Shown here: in pieces, positions 14,460-15,982 of the stretch
Layout of the letters: every line of letters begins with the position of its first letter
Position numbering within the stretch: the first letter of the stretch is position 1
DNA from: Bacteroidales bacterium
Lineage (GTDB): Bacteria; Bacteroidota; Bacteroidia; Bacteroidales; Bacteroidaceae
Reading direction: 5' to 3'
Assembly: GCA_004554665.1 (NCBI GenBank)
Contig: SFKY01000059.1
Coordinates: 1 to 15,982 of the forward strand
DNA length: 15,982 nt
Translations under genes and position numbers: made by a program
The notes under the pieces: model-generated
What the model was told of the DNA's origin: nothing
Databases searched by the model: none
Seen by the model: only the letters and a program-made list of their open reading frames with translations

Positions 14460-15095
14460 ATGCTCATCCTCATCGCCGACCGGCAGGGCATCACACAAGC
14501 CGGACTCCAGCACCTCTGCCAGCAGCTCGGCCTCGACCACCGCTGCACGGCAGACAAGACCGAGCTCATCGAGGCGCTCCGCGCACACCCCGATGCCGCC
14601 GTGGTGCTCGACTACACCCTCTTCGACATCGGCGACGCCGCCGAGCTCCAGATCATCAGCCAGCGGTTTCCGCGCTCGCAGTGGCTGCTCTTCAGCGAAG
14701 ACCTGAGCCTCGACTTCATCCGCACCGTGGCCGCCAGCAGCGCCCAGATGGGCGTGGTGCTCAAAGAGTCGCCCCTCGGCGAGATACGCCAAGCCCTGCA
14801 CCTGGCAGCCCGCCACCAGCGCTACATCTGCCAGCGCGTGAGCGAGCTGCTCCTCGCCCCGCCCCCCGCCAAGACCGAGCGCACCCCGCTCACCCCCACC
14901 GAGACCCAGATACTCAGAGACATAGCCCTCGGCCTCACCACCCGCGAGATAGCCCAGAAGCGCTTCTCCAGCTTCCACACCGTCAACACCCACCGCAAGA
15001 ACATCTTCCGCAAACTCGGCGTCAACACCCTGCACGAGGCCACCAAGTACGCCCTCAGGGCAGGACTCGTGGACAGCGCAGAGTATTATATATAA
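14460..15095 (+). CDS. NarL/LuxR-type response regulator
   Basis: A 211-residue DNA-binding regulator. The receiver domain (1-about 120) has the phosphoacceptor candidate Asp51 in VVLDYTLFD, Ser79 in WLLFSED and Lys102 in VVLKES. A LuxR/GerE helix-turn-helix (about 143-205) includes LTPTETQILRDIALGLT, TREIAQ and VNTHRKNIFRKLGV. The acidic pair that binds Mg2+ near the N-terminus is ADR here instead of the usual DD: Asp7 is kept, but Arg8 replaces the second acidic residue, so phosphorylation may be weak or absent. ATG 14460 gives the standard MLILIAD start; a longer upstream frame overlaps the DUF5686 gene and is rejected. No histidine kinase is nearby. The 11-nt spacing suggests co-expression with, and possibly regulation of, the DUF5686 gene. 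Confidence 0.92.
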   Translation: MLILIADRQGITQAGLQHLCQQLGLDHRCTADKTELIEALRAHPDAAVVLDYTLFDIGDAAELQIISQRFPRSQWLLFSEDLSLDFIRTVAASSAQMGVVLKESPLGEIRQALHLAARHQRYICQRVSELLLAPPPAKTERTPLTPTETQILRDIALGLTTREIAQKRFSSFHTVNTHRKNIFRKLGVNTLHEATKYALRAGLVDSAEYYI

Positions 15096-15144
15096 CAAGC
15101 AGAGGGGGAGACAGCACACCCCGTAGGGCTGGACAATAATGGCT

Positions 15145-15982
15145 TCACGGTAATATAACCAACCACAAAACAGCGGTAGAAAAGTTTATACAGCATAATA
15201 TAAAAAAGATGAGGAAACTATTTTCCTCATCGTATTGATACCCCTCTTCATTATACCTCGTATATGACAATTTCTTGACCTCATTGTCATATAAAAAACT
15301 ATTCAATGCGAAAGTAAATCCTGCACCAGGAGACATTGACCGTTGATTATCCCATAAAAACACTTGATAACCAGCATCCTTGAAAATTGCAAGAAAATAT
15401 GGATAGGCAAACCATTGTTCATAACGACTCGTACTATTGCAACACAAGATATTTCTAATCACCTTGCTCGTAGAAGCATAGGGAGTCACAGCATTGTTAA
15501 ACACAAACAACTCGCCTCTTTTCTGCGCTTCTTCCAAACGAGGTGTTGTCGCTTTATCATATCCATTAATACCTGCATGATGCTTAATATAGGACTCACC
15601 TATCACCAATACAACATTTATACTATCATCTTGAGTACAAATAGAATTGTTCCTATCCATCATTTGTGTGGTTTGCACAGATTTTTTCATCTCTTCTCCT
15701 GTTACCACAACACCCCTGAAACCATAGAGCAATCCACTAATGGGATCCTGAGGTTTACATTCGTATTTGTCTTTCCAGTGAATTACCCCCCCTCTGTGGT
15801 ATTTGCTGTGAATAAACTTATATATGCCCTGCTATGTAACACCCAACAACCCATGCAAGAACCATGAAAAACAGAATTATTTTTCTAAAGACAACCGGCA
15901 CCTTTCCCCATTTCTGCCCATAACTCCGATTCGCATATTCAAGGACAAATGCGAAGAATCCAAAGAAAAGACCAAATAGCAC
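15145..15982 (-). pseudogene. Phosphoethanolamine transferase (EptA/sulfatase family) remnant, frameshifted and C-terminally truncated
   Basis: Members of this family add phosphoethanolamine to lipid A or other envelope glycans from the periplasmic side of the inner membrane. From the right edge, one frame (15982 to a TAA at 15820-15818) encodes a membrane-helical N-terminal part (FFAFVLEYANRS, then FFMVLAWVVGCYIAGHI). A second frame, open from 15831 to a stop at 15145, continues with YKFIHSKYHRGGVIHWKDKY and GLLYGFRG, then the catalytic start: GESYIKHHAGINGYDKATTP (metal-binding Glu) and TPYASTSK (Thr nucleophile region). Restoring one TA in the ATATATA run at 15819-15825 joins the frames. 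The homology stops near YQYDE (about 15226), where the DNA becomes a terminator hairpin, so the downstream metal-site Asp/His region is missing. It is more AT-rich than its neighbours. A sequencing error could explain the frameshift but not the truncation. Confidence 0.8.
15202..15231 (-). terminator. Perfect intrinsic terminator at the truncation point of the EptA-like remnant
   Basis: GATGAGGAAA (15208-15217) and TTTCCTCATC (15222-15231) form a perfect 10-bp stem with a 4-nt loop, followed on the minus strand by TTTTTT (15207-15202). It overlaps the last codons of the truncated reading frame. Confidence 0.85.

Noticed and set aside
15786..15792. A run of seven C (G on the gene strand) in the EptA-like remnant as a phase-variation tract
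   Set aside because: The catalytic reading frame passes through the run without interruption; the frame change lies about 30 nt upstream at the TA repeat.

Overview
The window looks like chromosomal DNA of a Bacteroidota member, most likely Prevotella-like. Four things point there: promoters of the Bacteroidota type (TTTG or TTG, about 20 nt, then TAnnTTTG) in front of several genes, a Bacteroidota-style integrase with an N-terminal arm-binding domain, DUF5686 and beta-barrel outer-membrane proteins, and a sphingolipid/inositol-lipid operon. The species is not determined. The middle is GC-rich, whereas the left (about 1-900) and right (about 15145-15982) ends are clearly more AT-rich and carry, respectively, an integrase and a decayed gene.

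Layout. 1-890 (-): N-terminal part of a tyrosine recombinase running off the left edge. It lies just beyond the 3' end of guaA, separated by a terminator-like hairpin and a triple GGGGACG repeat. 1100-3464 (-): a MurU-like sugar-1-phosphate nucleotidyltransferase followed by guaA, one short operon with a near-leaderless promoter. 3501-3866: non-coding DNA with competing inverted repeats and a clear promoter. 3867-4625 (+): acyl-ACP thioesterase. 4626-4885: convergent intergenic region with an orphan promoter. 4886-6787 (-): RecQ-family helicase. 6921-9077 (-): TonB-plug/beta-barrel outer-membrane protein with a strong terminator.

9315-11737 (-): four-gene operon, in transcription order PgpA-like phosphatase, GtrA-like membrane protein, CDP-alcohol phosphatidyltransferase, and a PAP2/Aur1-like inositol phosphorylceramide synthase. 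This fits the bacterial inositol-lipid pathway known from Bacteroides: CDP-DAG + inositol phosphate gives phosphatidylinositol phosphate, then phosphatidylinositol, then ceramide phosphoinositol. The inositol phosphate synthase that would complete it is not in the window.

11896-15095 (+): divergent two-gene unit encoding a DUF5686 outer-membrane protein and a NarL/LuxR-type response regulator with an altered acidic pocket. 15145-15982 (-): remnant of an EptA-type phosphoethanolamine transferase, with one frameshift at a TA repeat and the catalytic C-terminus missing, ending at a perfect intrinsic terminator.

No tRNA, rRNA, CRISPR array or insertion sequence was recognised. The strongest candidate for a system is the compact inositol-sphingolipid operon with its unexplained GtrA-like member.
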